In this document: positions 13,125 through 24,667 of the stretch, piece by piece | Numbering within the stretch: position 1 is the first letter of the stretch | Layout: each line of letters begins with the position of its first letter | Source of the DNA: Tetradesmus obliquus | Lineage: Eukaryota > Chlorophyta > Chlorophyceae > Sphaeropleales > Scenedesmaceae | Reading direction: 5' to 3' | Assembly (NCBI GenBank): GCA_030272155.1 | Contig: CP126194.1 | Span: 5,943,501-6,007,500 of the forward strand | DNA: 64,000 bases | Position numbers and translations under genes: made by a program | Notes under the pieces: model-generated | The model's input: only the letters and a program-made list of their open reading frames with translations | Databases searched by the model: none | Told to the model about the DNA's origin: nothing

Positions 13125-13657
13125 AGAGGAGATGCCACTGCAGTTGATTAGTTAAGCCTGCGGTTGCTGGCGGTTTGCAGGAAACATGGAGAAAGGAGCA
13201 GTTTTGACAGGTTGAGGACAGCAGTCCTGCAGTGCACTGGCCGGTTGATCCTAGCAGTGTTGCTAGCAGCATTAGCCCATGAAGCAGGTTGGCAGGGTGA
13301 ATGTTGTTGCTTTTGACTCAGTGTCGGTCGCTCCATGCTCTGTTGTGCAGGGGAGTGGTGGCACTTGGTTGCAATGCTTGCTTTGTCGGACTGAAGGCAA
13401 GAGCTTGTTTCTCTTTGCAGATGCATACCAAGTTTGTCGTGCTGTGTTACAGCTTGGTGCCTCAAGCTTGCTTGTTGCACATCTGCATCGTAGGGTGTTG
13501 CTAGACTGCCTTGCTGAGTGTACTGTTCTTCCCACTACCATCAATGCTATTAGGGCATGCTTTGTGACACTGGTGCCGCATTGCTTTGTTGTGAGTCTGC
13601 TTACAGGACACATTTGTGGGGTATCTGCTTTTCAAGAGGTGCCTTATTTGCTGCTTT

Positions 13658-13775
13658 GCAGCCCCCAGGACAGCCTGCATATGCTTGCTTGCTTGCTTTG
13701 TATCTGCTGCATTGCAGCCCCCAGGACAGCCTGCATATGCTTGTTTGCTTTGTATTTGCTGCTTTGCAGCCCCCT
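13658..13775 (+). repeat. Tandem repeat, unit 52-56 bp
   Basis: Two full units and the start of a third, each beginning GCAGCCCCC (13658, 13714, 13766). The first two share a following ACAGCCTGCATATGCTTG block. The array lies in non-coding DNA. Confidence 0.85.
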
Positions 13776-15579
13776 CGTGGTACCCGCTCACATGTGCTGC
13801 CGCCAAGCATGCCATATGTGCCGCACACAGCTCCCACAGCTGCTTGCAAGAGCTGGCATCGACTGCCATAGCTGCTGTCTGCCAGTTGCTTACGCAAAGC
13901 TGTCCAGATTCTACGTGTTGATCACTTGCTTTGTAGCTGGGTCAGCCTGGCTGTTTTTGTACTGCTCTTTGGATGTTTTTCAAAAAAGCTCGGTCACAGG
14001 GGATAGGCCATGCAGATGTGTGGGTATGGTTCCTGTGGTTATGAGTGGTTCTGCAAACCTCTAGAGTTGGCATGGATCTGCTGATCTTTTGCCTGGGCTT
14101 TGGCACATCTGCCATAATTTGGCTGCCCCGCAAGTTCTTGTCATGCGGTTTGGCATGCATCGCGCTCGTGTGGCTTTGCAGCAGCTGCTCGGCATCAGCC
14201 GCTCTCAACAGTGTGGTTGCTGCAACTCTGTTGCCCTGCATGCATGCCATGTGCAGCAAAGAAGCTTCCTTGTGCAATGGGGAACGACACACAATGTGAT
14301 GCGCTTGGCTTACGTTGTGGAGCTAGGCTTGGTATTGTGTTGTTACTGACAGCTGTTAGTAACTAGTTGCTATTGCCTTGTGGGTCTCACCGACCTGGGC
14401 TGGGCTGGTATTTGCCTGCATATTGTCAGGCTGCGACACACGAGCGAATTCAAGGAGAGCATCGAAGCTATAGCTAGCTAGCTGCTCGGCTCAAGTCTTG
14501 CGACTGTATGCGATGCTGTATGATGCTGTATCATGACACGATTGGTGAGCTCCTACCTCTGCCACATGGTGTGTACAGCGGCTGGCTGCAGGACTCACAC
14601 TCTTGTACATTTTCAGCAGAGTTGTTGTATAGCATGTCCACATATGCATTGTGGAGACAAAGGCTGCAAACAGTTACAGTTGGCGTGTATGTTTTTGGCG
14701 GGGCCCGTAGGTGCTACTTAAGCGGACGTTTCGAAACTTGGCTTGTGGCTACTGTCGTTGTTTTCACATCGCAGGTTCGATTCGTAACGTTGATATTACC
14801 TTTCAACAAATTTAAAGTACATTAGGTCCCTGCCACATTGATAAGCACCATCGTATGGCCTGAACGCATTGAATCACACTTGTGTGTTTTGTGCTGCTTG
14901 GATGAAATCGATATATCTTTCGCAAAACGTGGTTAATTTTATGCAACATTGCGTTTCTTGCGGTCAATGTCCACTTGCAACGAGCGGAAAGGGGCCAACT
15001 TCCTGTATACGCAACAGAACGCCCAATGTATACCGAACCAAAGTTTGATCATATAACGTGTAGATCGTATTCCACAGGATTGCTAGGGGAAAAGCGCGTT
15101 GACACCAAAGTTCAAGACATCGTTCTGTTGGACCTCTCGCTTTTCGGCGATCTTACTAGGCACTGGAAATGCTGCTTTACAGTTGCAGTAACTTGAAACA
15201 GCCACTGCTGCGTATGTGTACTATCATGTACCACCATTGCGTTCGGCACTATATGTGCTGCCGTCGTGCTTCCTCATGAACCAAAGAAGCGAAGTTTGAT
15301 AAGCTATCAAGATCTATTAAACGCGCTAAGCGGTCTTCATTTCTTCATTTCTTCATTTTTTATCTTCATTTCAAGCAGTCATAATGTCGCGGGTGACACT
15401 GCACAGCTTTGCCATACATGCGTGTCGAACACAGTGGTGGCCCTGCCGGTTTCGAGTTAAAACGAGTTGGCTATCATTTGGCGTGGCTGATTCTATATCG
15501 CTGCATTGATCATGTTTCGCTGGCCGCTGACTCAGCTAGCCACGTCAGCACAAGCTCTGTCACCTTGTGCAGCTTCTTA

Positions 15580-15595
15580 GGGGGGGGGGGGGGGG
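15580..15595 (+). repeat. G16 homopolymer
   Basis: An uninterrupted run of 16 G, followed within ten bases by a second G6 run. It may be a sequencing or assembly weak point, or a G-quadruplex-prone site in the gene-poor region. Confidence 0.9.
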
Positions 15596-17884
15596 CAAGG
15601 TAGGGGGGTGGGAGAACAGGGTCGGAAGGGAGCTGGCTTAAACCCTTAAGCTAGGCATCCTCTTCTTCTGGTGGTGGCCTTGCATTGCACTTTGCATATG
15701 CCTTTGCTTGACACCAACTGTAACAAGCATTCGTATGCTTACACCCCTAAGAAATCGTCATTTTACACCCCTAAGCTAGCTTCACTACTGCTGAGCTATA
15801 TCAACTGCAGCACAACTTGCAGTAGGGCCCCGCCGAGTAAGCGTAGCCTATTATTGTTGTCTTGCTGCTCATATCCAACAGTGGTGCAGCACTGCTGATG
15901 CTAGGCCTGCATGTAAGATTGTGTATACATGTATACTGTACAGTGTGTGAAGCATTTGCACCTACTTCTTTGTTGGGATATCACAGGAAGGCTGCCTGCC
16001 AGTCACATGACAGGTTGCTGTGGGATGGGTGCATGCCTGGCATGCTGTGTTCAACATTGACTTGGCTTTGCGAAGACCGTGGATGGTGTTTGTTCTGTAC
16101 AGCTGTGCACCCTATGAGTAGCTAATACACACAAGGATGATACTTATAGCAACACTGCTGCTAGCAATTGCATACGTTATGCGCGTATCACGTGCAGATA
16201 GGGTGCACCCTGCACTACTGTACACAGGGTGCCTGTTTGAGCTGTTTGCCGTGCGTTGTACCTGCCTTTGGATCGACAGCGACCAGGGGTTGCAGCAGTG
16301 CGGCAGCACTGCTGCAGCTGCCAATGGCTGCTGAACCAAGACTTGCGTACGTTGGGCATGCGCAGGTGCAGCATGGCTTGCTTGTTGTTGCTGGTATGCT
16401 TCCTGTTCATCCAAACCCGGGCAATCATTGTCCAGGGACACCAGAGTGCAATGCAGCATGCAGTGACAGCTGCTTGCTGCTGCAAACCTGCGGCGTTGCT
16501 TGGTAATGCATTTGTGGGGGCAAGATTGCTATGTCGGTACAGATTCAAACTTGCGCAGTGTGGCGTACACAAATCCCTCGTCAAATGGGTGGCAAAGTTG
16601 ATGCTGGCGAATCAATCCGCAACATTGTTGTTGCCAGTTGCAAATGCAAACCTCGTCCTTATGTCAATGTGTGCAGTGTGAAGTTTTCTGGACGTCTCAC
16701 TGACACGGGTGCCTTGCTGGCACAGAGGCCTATAGCTGCTGTGTTCTTGCCTGGTGCAGCTGAACAGCTGTTGAGTATCAAAAGCACCAGGTGCATGGAG
16801 GAGTCCGTGAGCCTTCTACGCCTCTGCGCTGTGAGTATGTGGAGAACTGAAAGTTGATGATGCGGCTCAACTGCACTGCTGTGTTGATTAAACTAGTAGT
16901 ACCCTGATGTGTACCCTGATGAGAGAAACTAGTAGTACCATCCAGTGGCAGGTTTAGCATGTGGATGTGTTGGCCGCTTTGCCTGAAATGTCCTGGTCGG
17001 TGTGCCTTTCAGTACTGAAACTAGTGTTACTGTGGATACAGCGGTAATGGATTAGCATATATGCTTGAGGAGAAATGGAGCGCTCTTCAGCGCCTGCAGC
17101 TACAACGCACTGCTGGAGTTGGAATGCATGGTGTGTTTGCCGCTTGGCCCTTGCTGCTGTACAGTCAATGCTGTTTGCAGTGCATTGCTTGCATGTGCTC
17201 AGCCATTGGTTACCAGTCATTACATGCTGGCTAGAGTAGGATGCTGCCAGCATCGTCCTGCTTGTCACAGTGCTTGACAGCTATGCATTGGCACTCTTCT
17301 GGCATGATCTTGCACGACGGCTGCATATACTGCAGCTTGCATGATGCTTGACCGAGTCGTGTCATGCATGCAGTGCATGGTACGGTATGTGACACACCGT
17401 AACACTTGTATACAGTACGTACTGTCTGGCACTGTAGGCTTCGGCTTGGTGGCTCCGGCACGCCTTTTGTCTTTGAAAATTGTTTTCAAACATGTCGACG
17501 GCCCAGCTAACTTGGTGGCGTGTCATGGGATGCATGCTGCACACAACAGCAGGTGACAGCAACTTGAAGTTGTGTCACACCAGCTGATGATTACTGGGGT
17601 AGGCAGCCTACATTCCAGCACAAAACAGGCTCAATGTTACCAAGAACAGCTCACCGAGGGCAACGATCATCCCTGAAGTGTCGCTTGTCTTTCATTCTGC
17701 CAATGTCCAATGATGTCACTCCTTGAGTTACCCCGTCTCACCCGCCCTGGCACCTCGCAGTCAAACCCTTGGCACATTTCTCATTATTCTTTTGCAAAGT
17801 GCCGCTCTGCGTATCTTACATGAATTGGACAGCCATGGCTCGAAGTGCACCGCTGATCATGTAGCACTGCCTACGTACGGGCGC

Positions 17885-20800
17885 ATGGAGCCTCCGCAGC
17901 CTGCACAAAAACGCGCAAAGCTCGATAGGAACCTGCAGTATCATAGCTATGATGCAGCTGCTGCGGTGCCAGCACACGTCAGCACCAGTGATGGGACGAA
18001 AAGCAGTAGCATTGGCAGCAGGGGAGCTCCAGCTCCTGCGGGGGAGTTGCAGCACACACGATGTGCATTGCCGCCCATTGCAGTTGAGGATTTAACTGGA
18101 ACAGCAGAGCCTCGCCATGCCAAGCTGCTGCAAGCAAAGCCTGCAGGTGAAGCTGGCACAGCACAGACAGCAGCAGCACCACCACCAGCAGCAGCAGCAG
18201 CACCAGCAGTGGGTGCAAGCAACACCCCTTCTCAGCAGGACAAGAGCAGCAGCCAAGCCTCTCTGTCTGGCATGGTCATCTTTCTTCATGGGTGAGTTGC
18301 ACATACACTGCTGCTTTGGCATGCCTGCAAATGGGCTACATGTGTTTGGGCATGTCATGGGCAGGCAGATGCTGCTGCTTGAAGCTGCATTGTCAGCAGC
18401 ATGTGTCACAGCCATCATGATATTGATGAGCCACCGACCCTTGATGTCGGGTTTATGTATTGAAGATGCATGTGTCAGCTGGAGAAGCTTGCAGCACATG
18501 CTGCAGCAGCATTGTCCAAGTGCCAAACCCACTGACCACGGCCACCACATGCCCACGCCACCCTCATGCTCTTCAGTCAGCTCCAGCACTTCAACTGCTT
18601 ACTTCTTGTTACCCCTTGAACTCAAATGCCTGCAGGAGCATTCAGCTGCTGCAGCGCCGAGCGAAGATCATCACGCAGCGCCTGCAGCAGCTAGGTGCTG
18701 CCGTGCACACCGCACCCATTACAGCAGCCACACAGCCGGCTGACCTCGCCAGCAGCGTCTCACATATTGTGTTACACCCGTCAGATTTGGATGGCAGCAG
18801 CAGCGGCGGCGGCAGCAGGAGCAGCGGCGGCGCTGGCCAGCAGGGCACTGCAGCAAGTGTGCAGCAGGTGCTGGGCGTTGTGCAGCAGCTGCGGCAGCAG
18901 CAGGCCATCCGCAGACTACCACACCAACAGCAGCAGCAGCAGCAGCAGCAGAAGTATGTGGTAAGGCTTGTGTCGGATGAGTGGCTAGATGCTGTGCTGT
19001 CTGCAGGGCGGTACGTTCCTGAGCAGCAGTACAGTTTGGAGTGGCTGCTGGCTTCACCAGGCGGCAGCAGCAGCAGCAGTGATGATGACAGTGATGATGA
19101 AGGCAGCAAGCTTGGCAGCAGCAGAAAAGCAGCAAAGCAGCGACAGCAGCAGCTGGTGCAGAGAGGAACAGCTGGTCCGAGGCATATGCCTGATCTGGAT
19201 CCATCACCAGATGCTCCCATGGGCAAGTGAGTGAACTGGGGGCCAGGGTTGAGCATGAAGGCAGCAGGTGGCAAGTGATGTACAAGCAGCAAGGGCAGCT
19301 CACTCACCTGCAAAAGGCCAACACTGTACATTTGAGGTGCACCTTGCTCCTTGTCTTGCCCAGGGGCAGGGTGAAGCAGAGCTAGGCCAATGGGTTCTTG
19401 CGCCGGTGTTAAGTGTGAACACACCACGCGTAGCTCATTCATTCATTGAAATGAGTTGCGGAGTTGATATGCTACATCATGCCACACAACTGACAAGCCC
19501 GCCATATGACTGTACTGCAGCACATTTTCAACCCAAGTATGTGACACATGTACGACGTGCATTGCTGCTGCAGGTTCGCCATGTGGCTTGGCCACTGGCA
19601 GCCCCACTTCAACGCCTTCACCACGCAGGTGGAGGTGGTGCTGCACGGCAGCTTCGATGCACATGAGTCTGCTGCTCGGGGCTCCAATGAGTCTGTGCGG
19701 GCTGGCCTGAAGGAGCTTGAAGGGTATGAGACTGCTGTTGCAGTCAAGGATGCTGGCTGGGGGCCAGGTAAGCCTTAGCAGACGCTCATTGCAGGACAAG
19801 GGCGCAATGAACGAGGCAACTGAGGCATCAGCACACCTTGCTTCCCGTCTGTCTCTGTTGTGATGCACAGCAAGGTAGTTGGGGGCAGGTTTTTTGCTGT
19901 GGCTGAGACAGTTCTTGGCCTGAAGGAGCTTGAAGGCTATGAGACGGCTGTAACGGTCAAGGACGCCGACTGGGGGCCAGCTAAGACGACCCTTGCATTT
20001 CTGGATTGACAGAAAGAGTGCAGCATGGCTATGAGGCAGCTGTGGCTGGAGGGGGAGCAAGATGAGAAGCGAGGATGGAGTAACAGCGCAGGCACGTGCT
20101 GCGCCTGCAGAATGCATGCTTGAGCTGCAGCACATGCAGCAGGCTATGATTTTTTTTTTTTGCAGGCTATGATGGTTGCTGCTGCTGCTTGGTTTACTCA
20201 TGATCTTGCGCCAAACTCTGCTACTTGCACTCCTTGAGATGCAGCAGCTGCTGCTCTCCAAAACGCCTCCATCCACCTAGCCATAACTCCGCACCTGAAA
20301 CTCACATGGCTATTCACAGCTGTTGGTCAGCATGCGATAGCACAGCCTTCTGCTGCTGTCTGTTCCTGCAGGTGCCGTCGCGCATGAGGCGCTCACGTAC
20401 GCGCATGCTGCTGCAGTGGTGCGCGGCTGCAGCTTCCCCCTGAGCCCCTCTCTCAGCGCCAAGCGCCTGCAGCAGCTGCTGCCCTTTGTGGGCGGCTTCA
20501 CAGCCAGGATCATCCACCAGCTGCTGACTTCATGTGAGTCTGAGGTGCCTGCAGCAGGTGCAGCGTTGTGTTGGAGCCATAGCCAGGATCATCCACCAGC
20601 TGCTGACGACAGGTGCGGCAGGGTCCCTGGTGCTCTGTGGTGGTGGCTGCTGGGGCTGCAAGCTGTGTGGTACGGCAACATGCAGCAACACATGCAGGGT
20701 AGCAGCAGCGCAGCACAGCACATAAGGATCACCCACCAGCTGCTGCCAACAGGTGCGGCAGGGGCATGCAGCGACGTAGCTGCTGCGTCTGGTGCTGCGA

Positions 20801-21019
20801 GCTGCATGATATTGCAGGATCATGCACTAGCTGCTGACAACCGGTGCAGCAGGTGCTTGCAGCGGTGTGGCTGCTGCAGCCCCTGCATGATGCTGCAATG
20901 TGCAGCAGTACGTGCAGGGTGGCAGCAGCGCAGCACACGAAGGCTGCAGAGCCATGCAAGCGGCTACATGCAGCACTGCTCTGGCCAGCACTCACACTGG
21001 GCCGTATTGCAATATCTCT

Positions 21020-21060
<41 letters not shown>

Positions 21061-21528
21061 GCCGCTGCCGCCGCCGCTGCCGCGGTTGTGCTGTGCCCAG
21101 GCAGCTGCGAGCAGCTGGAGTGCTTCCGAGCCAACCAGCCAGTGCGTAACTCCCAAGGGCAGCTGCGGCCCGGCACAGCCGGCGGCGCAGCCCGTGCTGC
21201 TTTTGTGAAGTTGCCTGGTGTTGGCCCTGCACTGGCAGAGGTCTGGTGGAATGCAGGATACAGCAGCTTGCAGGGCTTGCTGCGTGCAGCTGCAGAGGCA
21301 GGGCTGCTGCTGCCACCTGGGAGTGGCGGCGTGGATGTGGGTAGCATGGGGTGCAGTGGGGTTGATGGATCGGCACCTGAAGTGACAGCAGCAGCACGCA
21401 GCTTGCCTCGCCAGGTGCGGGCTGGGCAGCCTGATGCAGCAGCAGCAGCAGCGGCAGAGGCAGGGGCTCAGGGGAAAGGCAAACCTGGCAGGTACAGCAG
21501 CAGCAGGAGCAACAGCAGTATGATCACC

Positions 21529-21562
<34 letters not shown>

Positions 21563-22186
21563 TCCCGTCAAATGCAGCTGCAGGCTTTACTGCATCTGCA
21601 GCTGTACTGCCTTTTGGCAGGGAGGCGCTGTACAGTCTGCGGTACAGTGGAGATCTGCTGAGCGGTACAGTTTCAGCAGAGGAGCTCGAGGAGATGCGGG
21701 CATTCCTGCTGGAGTCACTCGCAAAAGTAACAGGCGTTAGTAACGGCTGGCGACTGCAGATCGTGGGCGGCGGCCGCCGCAGCAGTGCAGTGCACGATGT
21801 GGACTATCTGGTCGGGCATGAGGTTGATGATTTGCTGCTGGCGGGACTTGTGGGCAAGCTGTATGCGCATATGGTGGCGGCTGGGCGGGTGGTTCCGGAG
21901 GAGGAGGGGTTTTGCAGGGTTCAGCGAGACAGGATGCCAGGGTATAAGGAGAAGGCGCGGATGGATGTGCTGCTGGGCAGGTGAGGCTGCGGCTGCTGCT
22001 GGGTTGGGGGTTTGCTCTGAGATGGCGAGCAGGCACCTGGCGGTGGCAGCTGTTGCGCCGTAGTACTTGCAGGCAGCGCGCGGAGCGCAGCAGCAGCAGC
22101 AGTGGCAGCAGCAGGGAAAGGCGTTTCGACGCAGCTGCCTCTGCTGTGAAACCCCTGCCCCACTCTGCTGCCAATGCCGAAGCCAG

Positions 22187-22249
<63 letters not shown>

Positions 22250-22767
22250 AGGTTTGACAGCAACCACCAGATGGATCACTATGACCACCTGTGGTGCATC
22301 CACATCAGCCCGGCAGGCAGGAGGCGGCGCTGGGACTTGATGTTCATACCAGCAAGCTTCTGGCCCATGGCTGTGGTGGGCTGGTGAGCTGCTGCTGCTG
22401 CTGCTTGTCAGTCCAGTGCAGCATCTGCTGTGTCCCTTCTTTTGCAGTGAACCCTTGTTGCACATGACAGCTGCTGTTGGGAGGTGGCTGTATCAGCAGC
22501 TGCATATGCAGCTGACAGGCACTGTGCATTGCTGCTCCTGCTGTTGCCTCATCTTCCTGCTGCTGCTGACGTTGCTCCTGACAATGTGCTGCTGCTGCTG
22601 CTTGCTGCCTGCTGCTGCCTGTACTACTCCTTGCAGGAGCGGCAGCAAGCAGTACCTTCGCTTTATGCGGCAGCATGCAGGCAACTGCGGCATGAACCTC
22701 AACAGCCACTATCTCATGCGCGCAGTCAACCTGAAGCCAGGCGTAAGGCAGACCGCAGCCGCCTTAC

Positions 22768-22798
<31 letters not shown>

Positions 22799-23282
22799 AA
22801 CTGCTGCACAACCTGGGCTGCCAACAGAGGCAGCAGCAGCAGCTGGCGGCGGCAGCAGCAGCAGCAGCAGCGGCTCACTAGCTGAGGCTGTGGAGTATGC
22901 AGCAGCTGCTGCTGCCTCTGGGTCGCTCAGGGTGGTGCTGTCAGTGCCGGATGAGGCCCCGTCCACTGACCGCAACTGCAGGGAGTGGTGGCCACAGGGG
23001 TGGCAGCCTGCTGCTGCTGAGGCAGAAGTTTCTGATGTTGCTGTTGCCGCTGGGGATGGTGCAGCATCTGCACTAGATGCTGCTGCAGGCAAAGAGGCTG
23101 GTGGAGGTGTGAGCACTACTAGTAATAACATCTTGGGCAGTTTGAGTGACAGCTGTGACAGGGCACGGCTGGCTGCGCTGGTTGAGTCTGGCCCTGGCAG
23201 CAGCAGGCGCATCTTGCAGGAGCAGCACCTGTTTGAGCTGCTGGGCCTGCCCTTCCTGCAGCCCAACCAGCGCAACTGCTGA
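17885..23282 (+). CDS. Family X DNA polymerase with BRCT region (Pol lambda/mu/TdT-like)
   Basis: Seven exons with matching phases: 17885-18291, 18636-19226, 19574-19767, 20372-20533, 21101-21980, 22252-22383 and 22637-23282; 1003 residues. 17885 is the first in-frame ATG. Order: basic/Ala-rich leader, BRCT-like region (about 128-280, broken by poly-Ser/Gln), 8-kDa helix-hairpin-helix domain (about 398-470, AVAHEALTYAHAAAVV), fingers hairpin (VKLPGVGPALAEVWWNAGY), then palm. The palm has GGGRRSSAVHDVDYLV with the Asp-x-Asp metal pair near residues 684-686 and the third Asp in RRWDLMFIP near 773. GWSGSKQYLRFMRQHA and the end LFELLGLPF are standard for the C-terminal part. The His before DVD is as in TdT/Pol mu. 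The product should be nuclear, filling gaps in base-excision repair and end joining. It is nearly twice the usual length because of low-complexity inserts. Three of its exon ends have extra copies downstream. Confidence 0.88.
19917..19984 (+). repeat. Duplicate of an exon end in the following intron
   Basis: About 64 bp matching the end of polymerase exon 3 (19704-19767) some 213 bp downstream. Seven codons differ, five of them silently. The donor GT of the original is CT in the copy (CCAG|CTAAG), so the copy cannot use that junction. Confidence 0.85.
20506..20940 (+). repeat. Degenerate tandem array of an exon end plus intron
   Basis: The end of polymerase exon 4 (AGGATCATCCACCAGCTGCT at 20506) recurs at 20585, 20725 and 20816 with growing divergence. 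Each copy is followed by a GGTGC-(A/G)GCAGG word and Gly/Cys-rich filler. The intron therefore consists mainly of decayed copies of its own 5' junction. Confidence 0.8.
21017..21086 (+). repeat. (TGC)n/(CGC)n tract upstream of a 3' splice site
   Basis: A pure CTG/TGC run merging into CCGCCG, ending about 15 bp before the acceptor at 21100 of polymerase exon 5. It may act as the pyrimidine-rich tract. Confidence 0.85.
22187..22251 (+). repeat. (CTG)n tract forming the 3' end of an intron
   Basis: About 20 CTG triplets running directly into the CAG acceptor of polymerase exon 6 at 22252. The intron end is thus a pure trinucleotide microsatellite. Confidence 0.9.
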
Positions 23283-23440
23283 GGCAGGCAGAAGCTGCAC
23301 TGCGCAGCACTGCTGCTGCTCTTGGATGTAGCTGGCTGCGTTAGTTACGCAGACTTGTTGGTTAGTGACTGCAGTGCGTGATGGGCTCCACCATGCGCCG
23401 CATGCACGCATGGCTTTGAGACGGCATTTTATGGCGTCGG

Positions 23441-23445
23441 TGTAA
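23441..23445 (+). terminator. TGTAA poly(A) signal candidate
   Basis: TGTAA, the usual volvocalean/chlorophycean polyadenylation signal, lies 159 bp after the polymerase stop codon and just before the duplicated gene end. Confidence 0.35.
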
Positions 23446-23459
23446 CTCTGCACTTGAGC

Positions 23460-23600
23460 ATTCTGCAGGAGCAGCACCTGTTTGAGCTGCTGGGGCTGCC
23501 CTTCCTGCAGCCCAACCAGCGCAACTGCTGAGGCAGGCAGCACGGCTGCTGCTGCCCTGGGATGTGCTGCAGCTGTTAGTTGGCTGGGTCAGTTGCATAG
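23460..23600 (+). repeat. Second copy of the polymerase C-terminus and 3' flank
   Basis: Repeats 23211-23350 at an offset of about 249 bp. The copy starts at an AG acceptor-like TTCTGCAG, then encodes the last 20 residues of the polymerase including the stop with one silent change (GGC to GGG), and extends into the 3' flank. It could be a pseudo-exon or an alternative terminal exon. Confidence 0.88.
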
Positions 23601-23628
23601 GCAACAGCTGCCGCGCATGTGCCGCATG

Positions 23629-23672
23629 CTGAGCCAGTGGCTGAGCCAGTGGCTGAGCCAGTGGCTGAGCAG
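23629..23672 (+). repeat. 12-bp tandem repeat, about 3.5 units
   Basis: CTGAGCCAGTGG is repeated three times and followed by a partial unit, in the 3' flank of the polymerase gene. Confidence 0.9.
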
Positions 23673-24400
23673 CCGCATTGCTTGATGGACGGCAGAAGGT
23701 GCAGCACTGGTAGCATTTGCAGAATGCTGGGTTGTAGCTGGGCTGTAGCGGTGTAGAATGTTACATCGCTGTTGTGTAGTGTTGATGGCTGTGTTGTGTT
23801 GTGTTGATGGCGGCTGCAGCAACGCTGTTGTGTAGGTTGTGAGGGTAATGGGGCCTTCGGAGTGGTACATAATGGCAGCAGTACTACTCGGAGTAGTAGC
23901 TTGTAAACAATGTGAGTGTACATTTGGTGCTTGGCACTCTGTGCCCCAAGAAGCAGCAGCCTTGCTGTAACAACATGCACGTATCGATACTTAAGCAGGT
24001 ACACGTATATGTGTACGTACCCCACCAAACACCCCGAATGAAATCATACAGTCTTGTGTTACCAGGGCAACTCGAGTCAATACTGGGCCAATAACAACCT
24101 CAGCCACCAAACCTCTGGCACAACTCCACAGAAGCACTTGGCTTGCAAACCACACAGACACACTTGTTGTCGCTGCACACCCTATGATGCAACACCACAT
24201 GTACGGCCAAAAGTGCTGCCTATAATCTCTTAGGTGCACACCACACGACCAAGTGGACGTGTTCGTCCACAGACTACTATACAGCACAGTGATGTACATC
24301 CCATGTCCCCTTTTGTAGGGTACAGTACAGCAGAGTCAACCTGCATCAACGTCACTTGAATGTGGATGCACAGAATGCGAAAATTGTTGCATTCACCGCG

Positions 24401-24520
24401 GCACACAGTCTGCACGCCCAAACCCCACAGCCAGCCGCTTGCCTCACCAACTGCCTCGCCACCACAGCAACACATCTGCGGGGTCAACCGCAGAACCCAC
24501 ATCCCCTGCGCCAGCCAGCA
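24401..24520 (-). repeat. Decayed copy of the 3' end of the minus-strand gene
   Basis: Matches about 24603-24745 at an offset of 203-211 bp. Read on the minus strand it still spells the last residues of the real gene (GDVGSAVDPADVLLWW against GDVGAAVDPADVMLWW), but the stop codon is lost and the frame runs on. Confidence 0.8.
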
Positions 24521-24667
24521 GCATCCACAACAGCGCCCGAGAGAACACACACTTGCATATATATGTCCCTCATAAGATGAGGGCTGCTCTGCACCAACAG
24601 CGGCACACAGCCTGCATGACAGACAGTACAGCCTGTCGCGCCTGCCTCACCAACAGTGTAGACTGCA

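Larger units (their letters stand above)
13125..17884. other. Gene-poor 4.8-kb region
   Basis: No gene could be supported. A 261-codon open stretch at 13279-14064 consists largely of translated tandem repeats and short Cys/Leu-rich junk. Other open stretches (for example 16531-16857) lack homology or splicing partners. From about 14.3 to 15.9 kb the sequence becomes visibly more AT-rich and almost free of CAG/CTG runs, unlike the rest of the window. Short repeated words occur at 16889-16940 (AAACTAGTAGTACC twice). The final part should contain the promoter of the DNA polymerase gene. Confidence 0.55.
23283..24667. other. Convergent intergenic region
   Basis: 1.4 kb between the ends of the polymerase (+) and the next gene (-). 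It contains the duplicated polymerase end, the 12-bp array, a low-GC middle (about 23880-24320) and a decayed copy of the end of the minus-strand gene (24401-24520). No independent gene is supported. Confidence 0.7.

Noticed and set aside
13658..13775. Possible CRISPR-like array
   Set aside because: Too few units, no unique spacers between identical repeats, and the genome is eukaryotic.
13279..14064. 261-codon open stretch on the plus strand
   Set aside because: Largely translated tandem repeats with Cys/Leu-rich filler, overlapping open stretches on the other strand, and no domain or splice partner.
16531..16857. 108-codon open stretch in the gene-poor region
   Set aside because: No recognisable motif, no supporting exon neighbours, typical of chance open frames in GC-rich DNA.
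23629..23672. 12-bp array as a possible protein repeat
   Set aside because: Lies after the polymerase stop and contains no supported reading frame; treated as a simple minisatellite.
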